A stretch of 64,000 bases of DNA from Troglohyphantes excavatus (Eukaryota; Arthropoda; Arachnida; Araneae; Linyphiidae), in contig OZ010678.1 of assembly GCA_963932185.1 (NCBI GenBank), positions 29,960,566 through 30,024,565 of the forward strand, given 5' to 3'. The position numbers and the translations under genes are program-made. This document shows, in pieces, positions 1 to 10,456 of this stretch. Each line of letters opens with the position of its first letter. Positions within the stretch are counted from its first letter, which is position 1. The notes beneath the pieces were generated by a model. The model had not been told where the DNA came from and did not search any database. It worked only from the letters and a program-made list of their open reading frames with translations.

Positions 1-54
1 GATTTTCTCTAAAGTGCTATTTCTATTCTGATACCTATATAGCTGATTTTAAAA

Positions 55-740
55 CAGGGTGGCAACATAACCTGGAAAATCAGGGAATTATCATAGAAAT
101 TTTTAATTCTGGAAATATCAGGGAATTTTTCAAAATTTCACCAAAAATCAGAATTAAAATAGCAATTATCGTCTATTATGACCTCTCTTCTGAGTTAATT
201 TAGTTGTCAATATTTTTTAGTTCTGAAATTAAAAAAAAAGCATATTTATGCACATTTTCATATTTTTATTTTTGTAAAAGCGTGAACCACTGCTGGAAGG
301 AGAAGTAAAAGTAGTGGTCATTGGATCTTGAATTGTAAGCAACATGTGAGGGTCTAATAAATTTGTGATTTATTGAAGATTGGAATAGAAAATATGAAAC
401 ATATAAAACTTTTAAAATTATCTTCAAAAGTAATAATTGGAAAAACTTGCTTTTTTGCATTGTCTGCTTTTAGAGAACATGTTTAATTACTATAATGCCT
501 ATCAAACTTGTATAATTTTGTGTTTTATTCATAAATTATTATTTTAACTGCCAATAAGTATTGATTATAATTTTTCATTTATAATGCAATATATTGGATT
601 ATTGTAGCGTGGATACTTTGTTTCTATCCAAAGCATGTATTGCAACATTTCTTAATGTAATTGTAAAATCAGGGAAATTTTTGTAACATCATCATGGAAA
701 TATCAGGGAACTTTTTTTCTAGAATGTTGTTGCCACCCTG
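55..740. mobile_element. MITE with CAGGGTGGCAACA termini, copy 1
   Basis: The element starts CAGGGTGGCAACA and ends with the reverse complement TGTTGCCACCCTG. It is flanked on both sides by TAAAA (50-54 and 741-745), a 5-bp target-site duplication. Subterminal motifs such as ATCAGGGAA recur near both ends. There is no transposase reading frame, so it is non-autonomous. A second copy lies at 3519-4249 and both are in XPO5 introns. The superfamily is not assigned: a 5-bp TSD does not fit the usual 8-bp hAT rule despite the CAGGG start. Confidence 0.85.
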
Positions 741-793
741 TAAAAGAAGGATGAAGATTTTTTCTGATTTCAAAGATGACATTCGAAGACGTG

Positions 794-927
794 GGTGTAA
801 GAACCAGACAGCTCCTGTTTTCAAAATTGCTCAGGACGGATGCCAACTACTTGTATGAAACAAACTCACAGCCCTTTTTCCTTTATTTATCTATAGCCAT
901 TGCTTAAGGCTGTCTAGTTCTTGCACC
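794..927. repeat. Small fold-back repeat
   Basis: A 19-bp arm starting GGTGTAAGAACCAGACAGC at 794 is matched by its near-exact reverse complement at 909-927 (two mismatches), separated by about 96 bp. A third partial match (GGTTCTTGCACCTA) follows near 998. This is probably a short non-autonomous element in an XPO5 intron. No coding content. Confidence 0.5.
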
Positions 928-1415
928 AATCAATAGAGAATTTTCTCTTAACAAAAATAAGTGAAAAAGTATAAATCAGAAAAAGTGGAGCTATTTGGTT
1001 CTTGCACCTACATCTTCAACTATAATCTTTCATTAAGTGTTAAATCTGGAATGCTGCTTATCAGCTTTAGCGGATTCAACAGTTATTTGAATTTGAAGTC
1101 AATCAGTCAAAAAGTTGATAAAATGATGGATATTTTGACTCGACGATTTCTATCTTAACTGTATGGCTATTCCACAGTATTACTTCGTTTCGTGTCCCCT
1201 TCGCAACATTTTGTCTGTTATTTTATTTTATGTTAATTAACGTAAAACATACCCAATTTTTAGTGGGTTTAGTTAGTTTTAAAATAACGAACGAATACAC
1301 GAAACTAAGAAATATTGTGGAATGACCTCGTAAAGTGTTGCAATTATTGAAGTTTTTAAATGCAACAGCATTGAAAGTGCTGCATTAATTGAATTGTTGC
1401 TATTCCTATATCCAG

Positions 1416-1628
1416 ATTATTCAAGATGGCCTTGTTCAGAATATTGTGGAGGCCAATTACCTGCTTCGGAGTGCTTTGTACGGAGTCCAAGAACTTGGGG
1501 AGCATGAAAATAACCTTTATTCATTGTTATCCTTCTGCATCACCGTCTACGAGAACTTGAGGCAGCGTTTCCCTGACATCCGCATGACTCTGATGACCTC
1601 GGTGGACAGCGACGAGCAAAGCATACAG
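1416..1628 (+). CDS. XPO5: Exportin-5 (XPO5), third-last coding exon (partial gene)
   Basis: Exportin-5 is the RanGTP-dependent karyopherin that carries pre-miRNA hairpins from nucleus to cytoplasm. This exon has 71 codons, with an acceptor after ...TATCCAG and a donor CAG|GTTGGC, phase 0 at both ends. It encodes ...LYGVQELGEHENNL...VYENLRQRFPDIR..., which matches the helical C-terminal region of exportin-5 as I know it (human ...LHGQHEASC... and ...YEILRPRYLEIR...). It joins in frame to exons at 3376 and 6067. Upstream exons lie outside the window or were not recognised. Identity rests mainly on the last exon; this one agrees with it. Confidence 0.82.
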
Positions 1629-1765
1629 GTTGGCACTTAAGTTTTATTTTTTTTGTGTTCATAATATAGGCAAATACGATACAGACTAAAAGCAAAAAAA
1701 AAAAAAGCTGAACTAATTTTTTTTTCCTAAATAGAAGAAGGGAGAGAGAGAGAAGTTTAAAATAA

Positions 1766-2488
1766 CATGGTTCGCACAGTCCTTAAAAGTCCTTAAGAAC
1801 TACTTAATTTAAGTAGGTCCTTAATTAGGGCACTTCAAGTCCTTAATTTTTCAATTAAGGTCCTTAATTTTTGTCAAGCATGTTTTTTTTTACTAATTCC
1901 CATGGGTGGTATTTTTCTGTGTCTAACCCGAAATTCTGAGTCTTTTTAATTTTCGAACTCGGAACTCAGAATGCATTAAAATTATTGAAATGAAGAATCC
2001 CGGATTTTACGTTGATCGTGTCCACACATTTGACCGTTTTACGTAAGTATAAATCGGCAAGGAGAGAAAGGCATGAATGGACGTATTTAGTGTCAGAAAA
2101 AAAAAGTGAACTTTTGACCTCTTTTGTTCGATTTTTTAGTCAGTGGTATTTCCTTATAATACACTACACTTCGTCATTGGAAAATCTCAGTTCGTTTGTT
2201 GTTTTGTGAAGAATCGGTACTCATTCTAGAAAAACGAGGAAATTCAGACGAATGTAGCATCTTTAAGGGATGGGAATTCTGCGCCAGAGTTTTCCGGAAG
2301 TGGCATCCTGTGCCAACTTGCTACAAAACCCCATTGACATGTGATTATGTGCCAATTTTGCACCAAACAATGTGCGATTCTCCGCTAACGGCGCCAAAAA
2401 ATTTAAGAGGTCCTTAAAAATTGAGAGGTCCTTAAAAAAGCCTTAAGAACTACTTAAATTTTACTTTTGAAAATCTGTATGAACCATG
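1766..2488. mobile_element. MITE-like element with CATGGTTC ends and CCTTAA-rich flanks
   Basis: The left end CATGGTTCGCACAG is matched at the right by CTGTATGAACCATG in inverted orientation. Just inside both ends the motif GTCCTTAA / CCTTAAGAACTACTTAA is repeated several times. About 720 bp in the intron following the first XPO5 exon shown. No clear target-site duplication and no transposase frame; two short open stretches at 2012-2417 have no recognisable similarity. Class unknown. Confidence 0.6.
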
Positions 2489-3375
2489 GAAACAAATTAG
2501 AATATTAATGCCAGCCAAACAATAAAAAAGAAGTTTCTTTCAAAAATCCATTTCCATTACTCCAAAAGACAAGTCTTAAACTTCAATTTCGGAAATTAAA
2601 TTTATATTTTTGAAAAATTGAATGCAATTTTGTTTAGCAGTGTAAATCAAATCAGGATGAAATTAGAAATGGTGAAGGATAAGCCTTTATTTATCAGATG
2701 CAAAAGGATTGTAAGTCTTTCAATGGAAGAAATTTCCATCCTGCCCCAAACTAATTTGAGCTTTTTCAAAAACATTTTCTCATTAAATTTTTTTTTATCA
2801 TTTATTTTTTGTATTAAAAGCATTGCTATCTAAGTGTTATTGAGACTATACTTTGAAAATAGCATGAAAAATCAAGGTTGTCTATTAGTTACCATCATAT
2901 TATTGACCATTATATATATAATTAATAAATTGTCATTTAATTATTTACTATAAGAGAAAAAGGTAATGATTTTTTATTATTTTAATCATTTTTGTGTAGT
3001 ATGTAGCCTTCTTTAATTTAATATTTGCTTTTTAGCTAAGGTAAACATTAATAGTTTAGCAAAATATTATTTATTTCAGTATTTTGCTAAAAGTGCAATC
3101 CCAGCTTAAATACTGATGTGACTTTAATAAGTGATAATAATTTCTCACTGAACAACAGAAAATTTCACTTGGAAACAAAAAGTCAAACAAGCTCTAACTT
3201 TAAATAAAACTCCCTCTTCTAAATTTCGGAATTAAATGCACATTGATTTAAATTTGGTGAAATTTTAATGTGAATCCATGTTCAATTAATTTTTTTTTAA
3301 GAACTTCAGTTAGTTGGGATATTTATTATTATGGTGTTTTTATTATTTCAAACTATGCTTACTTCTGTTCGTTAG

Positions 3376-3471
3376 CGATTAGATGCAGTTTTAAAGCAAA
3401 ATGCCCTAAAGACGAAGAATGACAAGTATAAGAAGGAGGCTTTTAAAAATGTCATTGGAAACATTATTGGG
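3376..3471 (+). CDS. XPO5: Exportin-5 (XPO5), penultimate coding exon
   Basis: Thirty-two codons, acceptor GTTCGTTAG|CGA and donor GGG|GTAAGT, phase 0 at both ends. The peptide RLDAVLKQNALKTKNDKYKK... continuing ...AFKNVIGNIIG aligns with the human exportin-5 stretch around ...KRRKDQFKRLIAGCIG.... It is a basic helical segment just before the C-terminal tail. It lies 1.75 kb after the previous exon and 2.6 kb before the last one; both introns hold MITE copies. Confidence 0.88.
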
Positions 3472-3518
3472 GTAAGTTTCTTTTCTTTAAAATATTGATA
3501 AAGTTATTACATTTGTAC

Positions 3519-4249
3519 CAGGGTGGCAACATAACCTAGAAAACCGGGAAATCAGGGAATTATCATGGGGCATATTTAATTCTGGAAATATCAGGGAAAT
3601 TTTCAAAATTTCACAAAAAATCAGGGAATTTTTCAAATTTGGATCATTAAAACGGAAATTATCGTCTGTTATGCCCTCCATTCTTGTTAATTTAATTGTC
3701 AATATTTTCTTATAGTTCTGAATAAGAATTTAAGAAAAAGAATATGGTTATGTGCATTTTCATATCTTTAGTTTTATTTTTGTAAAAATGTGAACCACTG
3801 CTGGAGGAAGAAGCAAAAGCAAAGTGTGTTGGACCTTGAATTGTAAACAACATGTGAAGGGCTAATAAATATTGGATTTATTGAAGATTGGATTAGGAAA
3901 TATGAAGCATATAAAACATTTAAAATTTTCTCCCAAAGAAATAATTTAATTTTTTTTCTTTTTTTACATTATCTGCTTCCAGAGAACATGTTTAATTTCT
4001 ATAATGCCTGTCGCAATTGCATAATTTGTGTTGTATCCATAAATTATTATTTAACTGTCAATAAGTATTGCTTATAATTTTACTTTTATAATGCAATATA
4101 TTTATAGTATTATCGTAGCGTGAATACTTTGTTTTTATACGAAGCGTGTATTGCAACATTTCTTAATGTAATTGTAAAATTAGGAAAATTTTTGCGACAC
4201 TATCATGGAAATCAGTGAACTTTTTTTCCAGAATATTGTTGCCACCCTG
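3519..4249. mobile_element. MITE with CAGGGTGGCAACA termini, copy 2
   Basis: Second copy of the 55-740 family in the same orientation, with the same ends (CAGGGTGGCAACA ... TGTTGCCACCCTG). It is flanked by TGTAC on both sides (3514-3518 and 4250-4254), again a perfect 5-bp duplication. The interior aligns along its whole length with copy 1 (for example the AACCACTGCTGGA and TGTATTGCAACATTTC segments), so the two are recent relatives. Inserted in the penultimate XPO5 intron. Confidence 0.88.
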
Positions 4250-4660
4250 TGTACAGATCATTGGTTATTTATATATTTCAAAATTCAATCAAGTATTATA
4301 ATAAATAAAAATCACCAAGTTTTGATGCTTTATAATTAAACTAGTGTTTTTTGAAAAAAAAATTGTCACTTCTATTTATTTTAACATTGTTTTTAATTAA
4401 TATATAAGTTAGATACTTTTTGTAATAATTTAAATAATTCAATTTTGAATTTTCAGTTCTGAAATTAATTCACTTTAATCTATTTATATGAAAAGTTACA
4501 CATTTATTTACCCATATGTTTATATTATTTTCTTATGACGGAAACTTTACTCATAAATTACATTTCAATGTCTATATGTTTAAATGGTCCTATATATAAA
4601 AAAAAATTTGACTTTTGATTTGATTTTTGTCCCATTCTACACAATCAAGTCAAACATGCA

Positions 4661-4726
4661 TAAGCTTCTCGTTAATTCGAGAATTCATACCTCATGATAC
4701 GAATTCTCGAATCACCAAGAAGCTTA
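4661..4726. repeat. Imperfect hairpin (TAAGCTTCT arms)
   Basis: Arms of about 26 bp at 4661-4686 and 4701-4726, both containing AAGCTTCT and ATTCGAGAATTC in inverted orientation, with a 14-bp loop. It sits at the edge of a GC-richer block (4740-4970) that stands out from its AT-rich surroundings. Possibly a terminus of a decayed element. Confidence 0.5.
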
Positions 4727-4739
4727 CGCTTGTTTTACT

Positions 4740-5245
4740 CATTTATGTTGGGAAAAACCTACCTTCTCACGGAATCTTACCACAAACCTTTCCGGCGAGA
4801 CGCCGATGTTTTTGTTTACGTTTTGGCTCCGCGAGCCTGTAATGTGTCATCGGGTTGATGCGTCGTGCGCATCGGATGGGTGTTTCCCGTATGCGGACCT
4901 ATCGTGCGGAGACATTTGTTATTCTTTGTCGGCTCGGTGCCTTATGTTAATTTATGACAGCCTGGCAGTATACAAGAGATGATGTTTCAGCGAGTTCTCA
5001 TTCTGTAGAAATTCTGTAACAACTATGTAGTAACTCCCTGGTAACTAGCTGCCTGACTAGTTCATTTTAATCTTTCTATTCACCATGATGTGATCAAGAA
5101 TGTGTCAACTAAGTTCGTTGAAGTGAAACCTCATATATGTTTCCATACTACGTTTTAAGTAAGAATGTCCTTTTATTACTTAATTTCAACATTGTAAATA
5201 TTTTTCTCAAGAGATTGTTCATATGACCTTCACTGTCAATAAAGA
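4740..5245 (+). other. GC-richer block ending in AATAAA; possible solo-LTR-like remnant
   Basis: Intronic DNA whose first 220 bp are far richer in G+C and CpG than the flanks. It ends with a polyadenylation-like AATAAA near 5238. The TG start (TGTTGGGAAAA near 4747) and the signal order resemble a solo LTR, but no matching CA end or target duplication was found. Speculative. Confidence 0.2.
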
Positions 5246-5688
5246 AGTTTGAAGATATTAAAATACTATTTAGTAACTTTTTATCTCTCTCCACATACTA
5301 AGCACTTTTACTGAAACCGGGCTATATTTCACTTCTCTGCAAATTATAAAAATCAATGTATGTTTAATTTTAAAAACCTTATTATTAGGACTTAACCATA
5401 TTAATTTAATTAGAATGAACCTTAAATCCATTAAGGCTATTAACAAAATGTTTTTCAAACTTCAAATGTTTTTAGTTGTTTAGTTATTAACATGTAAACC
5501 TGACTTCCTGGAGGCGTTTCATATTTTTAGCAATATTGATTCGATTGTCAATGAAACATTTGCGGTCCCAGTATTTCCCGCTTGTTGGCACACAATAGTT
5601 AACTCCAATCGATTGAAATTGTTTTTTGTTCTTTGGCAACACTTTCAATTTCTGGGTTTATTTATATTTATTACACACAAATCTTTCC

Positions 5689-5790
5689 TTTTCTGCTGAT
5701 GTAGGAAGATGTATTTCCCGAAACATGTCCAGATTTAATGGATTTTATTGCGTATTTTAACGTTGTATTTGTATTTTAATATTCTCAACA
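5689..5790 (+). ncRNA. Degenerate hammerhead ribozyme-like motif with conserved tail
   Basis: Order: arm TTCTG, core CTGATG(T), a stem II hairpin (GGAA...TTCC), the core GAAA, CATGTC, then CAGATTT pairing back to the first arm. The base after CTGATG is T, not the A needed by the hammerhead core, and stem I is only about 4 bp, so this copy is probably inactive. The 55-bp tail (ATGGATTTTATTGCGTATTT and onward) is shared with the two motifs at 19.7-19.8 kb. It lies in the last XPO5 intron in sense orientation. Confidence 0.55.
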
Positions 5791-6066
5791 CAATGTTCCA
5801 TAAGATAAGTTTTTATTTTATTAAAATGTATGTTGTTTTAAATCTTGATTGGCTCTACTGGCTTGAAGTGCAAGTCCTGCCCAGTAAATTCTAGTCCTGT
5901 CCTTAATATCCATTTTCTTTATTAATTTTTCAATTAGCATTAGTGCTATTGATGGTATTGGCAAGAAATCAAATCAGTTTTTCACTTTGGAAAAAACAAA
6001 GCACAGTTGCAGTGTAAATAAATTGCTTTGTTATCAAGTTAACTATGTTTATTTGTTATTTTTCAG

Positions 6067-6225
6067 AGAAATGTAGGACAACACCACAAAAGGCCGGTCT
6101 TCATTAAAAACCTGCCCCCGCTGATATCTTTTAAAAAGAAAGAAAACTCTTCGCTATTTGACGTGGAAGTAAACGACAATATTGGTATTTGTAAATTATT
6201 TTCACCCGTCGACACAAACTACTGA
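6067..6225 (+). CDS. XPO5: Exportin-5 (XPO5), last coding exon with stop
   Basis: Acceptor TTTTTCAG|AGA, then 52 codons and TGA. The peptide includes PVFIKNLPPL, SLFDVEVNDN and a terminus ...CKLFSP..., closely following the human exportin-5 end (...VHIKNLPSLF... then ...LETEVLDNDG... then ...IFEP). The order and spacing make this the firmest evidence that the gene is XPO5. The 3' UTR follows; AATAAA at 6334 is the first candidate polyadenylation signal. Confidence 0.92.
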   Translation, partial: RNVGQHHKRPVFIKNLPPLISFKKKENSSLFDVEVNDNIGICKLFSPVDTNY

Positions 6226-6333
6226 TTTATAAGATTTTAATATAAACCCAAGTAGCTGGCATCTAAATGTAAATTTTGTACTTTTTTATTACATTTATTT
6301 AATGTGATTTTAATTTGTGATATTTCTCAAGGC

Positions 6334-6339
6334 AATAAA
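6334..6339 (+). promoter_or_regulatory. Candidate polyadenylation signal of XPO5
   Basis: AATAAA about 108 bases after the XPO5 stop codon, followed by GT/T-rich sequence. The 3' UTR may be longer, as the AT-rich DNA downstream holds other AATAAA hexamers. Confidence 0.4.
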
Positions 6340-6588
6340 TCAGTTGCTATGACACCTGTGTAATGGAACCCTTTTGTCTATGCTCAACTATTAACCAGAT
6401 TATCCAGGTGTTCAATAAACTTAAAAATATTTATTGTAAGGAATTTAATATATTGAAGTACGTTGATACTAAAGCAACAGTTAAAAAATGAATATTTCTG
6501 AACATTGTTTTTATAATATGAAATTGTCTCGTGGATACATAATTGAGTAGATATTGAGTAGCCCAAATGCAAAACAAATTATATACAA

Positions 6589-6592
<4 letters not shown>

Positions 6593-6620
<28 letters not shown>
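6593..6620. repeat. (AT)n microsatellite
   Basis: An uninterrupted AT dinucleotide run of about 14 units downstream of XPO5. Confidence 0.9.
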
Positions 6621-6986
6621 CTTCAATTTTGATCATATCATCATCTTAATTTGCAAACCGCATTACTCCAAACCGCAAGACCTATCAACTGTATTGGCTT
6701 GCCATTTTTTTTAAACAGTTGCGAAATGTTCTGGTGCTTTAGAAAATATAATTAAATTATATATAACAACATGGGCAAATTTACTATAAATGTATAAAAA
6801 AAAATATTCTCAAATAATAGTTGAACGTGTTCTTCTCAATCATTAGTGGTAATTGAACAAACTTAATTTGATCATGAACAGAAAGAATTGTTTTAAAATA
6901 AAAAAAGAATCCCCTATATATTTAAATTTATATTCTGTAAGTTTTCAATGATATTAACAAATTTTATTTGTTTATTTTAAAAACTA

Positions 6987-7090
6987 AACTATACTCGGGA
7001 ACAACTTAAGTTGAACCTGAAGCGGAAGCTACGATATGTATAAATATTCAATTGCTTTAAGCTCAACTTAGGTTGTACCCGAGTATAGTT
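6987..7090. repeat. Fold-back with AACTATACTCGGG arms
   Basis: Left arm AACTATACTCGGGAACAACT... and right arm ...AGGTTGTACCCGAGTATAGTT are about 30 bp inverted copies with two mismatches, separated by about 40 bp. Likely a very short non-autonomous element; no coding content. Confidence 0.65.
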
Positions 7091-7469
7091 GTTTTGAAAA
7101 TAACTGTGCAAGATTTCATTTCATTGCACCCCGATACGTTTAATGCAAGACGTAATTCACCATTGCTACTGTGTCGTCATAGATGTCATTGGTTATTCTT
7201 AATTAATATTGATATTCCAAATAGACTCGTAAGTTATGTGACTGTATGTGTATAAATGTAATTTTCAAACATTTTGATATGTATGGTAAGGCATTTTTTG
7301 TTTGTAATTTATTTTGAATCGCGCAGTAAAAAAAATACTTTAATATTTATAATTTTCATGTATTTATGCCTTTATAAATATGTACTTTTAATGTCAACTT
7401 TATAAATAAATCTAGTAAGTGTATTTGTTAGTTACTTCTTTTACTTTAATTCTTTTAATTGGATAAATA

Positions 7470-8165
7470 TTGACGACCAACAAGAGGCTGAAGGCCCAAT
7501 GAGGTTGGTCCAGCTTGTATCTCCTGATGAATATCTAAACTTCTTCTTAAAATCATTTACTCCGTACAATTAACAATATTCACTGGCAAGTTGTTCCATT
7601 TGTCTATTACCCTATTATAGAAATTTGTTTTCTTCCTTCCTAAATAAAAGGGATTTGCTTAATTTAAGTCCATGACTTCTCTTTCTATTATTCATATTAA
7701 AATCTAAACCCTCCACATCTCCTTGTCTGACAAATTTGAATAGTTGAATCAAATCTCCCCTAACCCTTCTCTCTTCCAGAATATGCATATTCAAATTTCT
7801 TAATCTATCTTTTTAATTCATGCCTGAAAACCCTTGGACCATTTAATTAGCCTTGTGCTGAATTTTCTCTAACAAATCAATGTCTTTTTAAAGATATGGT
7901 GGCCAAAACTGTACTCAAGATGAGGCCTTACCAAACCTCTGTACAATGGCCAGATTATATCCTTAGATTTTGATGAAACACTTTTCCTGATGTACTTCAA
8001 AGTTCTATTAGCTTTCATGCTAGCCACTGTACATTGGAGACTCATTTTAAAATCCTCATTTACTAATATGCCCAGATCACTTACTATATAACTATTTTCG
8101 ATTTTTGCCCCTTGCATAGGCAAGGGTTCATAATAAAGAGTTCTATCTTGTAAAGTTAAGTATTA
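7470..8165 (-). pseudogene. LINE (non-LTR retrotransposon) reverse transcriptase C-terminal fragment
   Basis: On the minus strand the reading contains DLGILVNEDFKMSLQC, ANRTLKYIRKS and LVRPHLEYS. This series of motifs is typical of the end of the reverse transcriptase of CR1/Jockey-group LINEs (usual form DLGV.V...LKF..., ANR.LG.I.R.F, LVRPHLEY). Further motifs of the C-terminal region (RRVRGDLIQLFKFV, LPVNIVN) follow in shifted frames down to about 7470. The 5' part is missing, as usual for truncated LINEs, and frameshifts make it non-functional. It lies between XPO5 and the glycosyltransferase. Confidence 0.82.
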
Positions 8166-10456
8166 AGTTTTGTTACATTTTTTAAAAATTAAGGATAGAA
8201 AGTTGGTTAATATTACAAAGCCAACAAATAGATTATATTGTGGCTTTGATAGAACTTGAATAGAGCTCTTATTTTGTGATTAAAATAATTTATTCTAAAA
8301 TGGAAAGAAGATTTTATCAAAAAAGTGTAATATGCATATATTGTTTGGATTATATGCACAATGTACAAATTTCAATAATTTTGTCTCTTTGTTCAATTAA
8401 ATTGTGTTCTTTTTTAAAAAGAATGATATTTTGATCACCAAAAAGGCTTAAAGAATTATTTACAGCTGAAAAAGCTAGGAAAAATGTTTAATAGTTTAAT
8501 TTAGGAATTTTTTTTGCTTGATAAAATTGTTTATTTTTTTCTGGTTCAATGCTGTATGTTTTTTTAGACATTTATAATGTATATAGGCCGTAAAAAAAAG
8601 TATATTAGTGAAGAAGTGATTGACGAAAAAAATTAAGTTAAAATAAGTATTTTTGAGTACAAACTTTTGTAATATTAAGCAGAACAATTAAAAATGTATG
8701 GATTTAATTTTTCTTAAAACTATAATTATATAGCTGTATAGTTAAAAAAATGAGAAATTTCTTGTAAATGACAAATATTTACACACTTTTTCTTTAGTGA
8801 CTGTTAAATATTAGTTTATTTAAACATCTGTAATAAAATTATTGCTAATTTTATAAAGCAGTTTGAATTGAAAGAGTAAAAGGTGGGAAAGATTCTATAA
8901 TTTGTACATGAGCCAGATTTAAACATTTTTTAAAGAAAATTGGTAAAAGTTATTTCAAAGCATAAAATCCTATATTTTTTTTTTATCTAAAGTAGAAAAT
9001 GTATTGACTTTTTTTTTAAGTCACTATAATTATATTTTAAATAATCAGTAAATATGCAAAGTATACATTTTTAAGAGAAAAATGAGTAAAAGCATTATTA
9101 CACTGAAACTACATTATAAAAATACAAATTATGTACTTTTATTATTGTTATTGGACCTGGAGCATTAAAAAAAACAGTTTCATGATAATTCATCCTAAAT
9201 TGCTTGTGTTATATGATGATATTTTGAGATAAACTGTTTTTATAGTTCATTTAGGCAGGCATAAAAATTTATCAAAATTTAAGAATCACAGTCAATATTG
9301 GATTGTTTGTGACATTACACAATATGAACATTTACATTTAAGTTCATTTCATTCATTAAATTAAGGAATTTACCTTGTTTTAGAGTATTTAAAATTGTTG
9401 TACATTTTAGTAGTTTATTTTCTAACAAGCCCAATTTTAAAAAAATATATTTGTTACACTTTATATTTTTTTCAACTTAAGTTGGTATAGTAAATACACT
9501 TGTTACTTTTTCCTTTAATTTTTCAGATACCATTATAATTTTTTTCCGCTTATGTGTGCAAAGCATATTAATATAATCACATAGTCAAACATTTTTTAAA
9601 AAATATAATTTTTCTTTAAAAACCTTTCTTATTTTTTATATAAGTCAAAGAAAATATTTTCTGGAAAACTTTGATTTTGCATTTTTATAAACAAAAGAAT
9701 GTGGTTAACAAACTGTCTTTACATATATTTGTTATTTGCAAAACAATTTGTTTGAAAAATAAATCGCTAATTTCATTGTTCAAACTATTTTTAAAAAATT
9801 ACTAAAACAAATATAATCTATCTATTACTAATCCTTAAAGATAAATTAAAGTAATATATTTGAAAATACACTGTAACAAATTTGGAGCAGCTTCTTCAAA
9901 TAGATATGAACTTATATAAATTTAAACTTGATCAAACATAATATAAAAATCATCACATAGAAAAATTAGTTACATATTCAGGCAATTTTGTTCCAAAGTT
10001 TAATATTGATTTGCAAAAAATAATTAGTTGTGCTTAATTTAATTTTGGTGTCATTAAATTCAAAATAAAAATAACTATTTTTTAACGTAATAAAATAATT
10101 TGGATATTTTTAGTGATTTTATGTCCCATGCACTGTTTGAACTAACTTAAAAGTTTTGTCGACATATTTTAAGATGACTTCATATTATCAAAAATGAAAG
10201 AAGGATCAGTTTGTGCATGTATCATTCATTCGTTTTATCTTTTTCAGGCATTATATGTAAATAGTCTTGCTTTTACTGTAATTCTCAATAATTTAAAATA
10301 ATGTTTTCCCCCCCAAAAAGCAAACGATAATAAAAAAAATCTTTTGCAGTTTTCAGCAATAAATATTTAAAAGTTCTATGGTAATTTTCTTAGTTAACTG
10401 TAACTAAAAATCATTGAATGTTGACCCTTTTTTAAAAACCTATTAATGACAAATGG
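8166..10456. other. AT-rich intergenic DNA, no gene seen
   Basis: Very AT-rich sequence with many A and T runs and no reading frame of substance, no recognisable repeat ends and no RNA gene. The part next to 10,456 should contain the 3' UTR of the glycosyltransferase, but no convincing signal was picked out. Confidence 0.6.

Noticed and set aside
6820..6900. Possible further XPO5 coding sequence
   Set aside because: The stop codon at 6223 closes the protein at the expected C-terminus.
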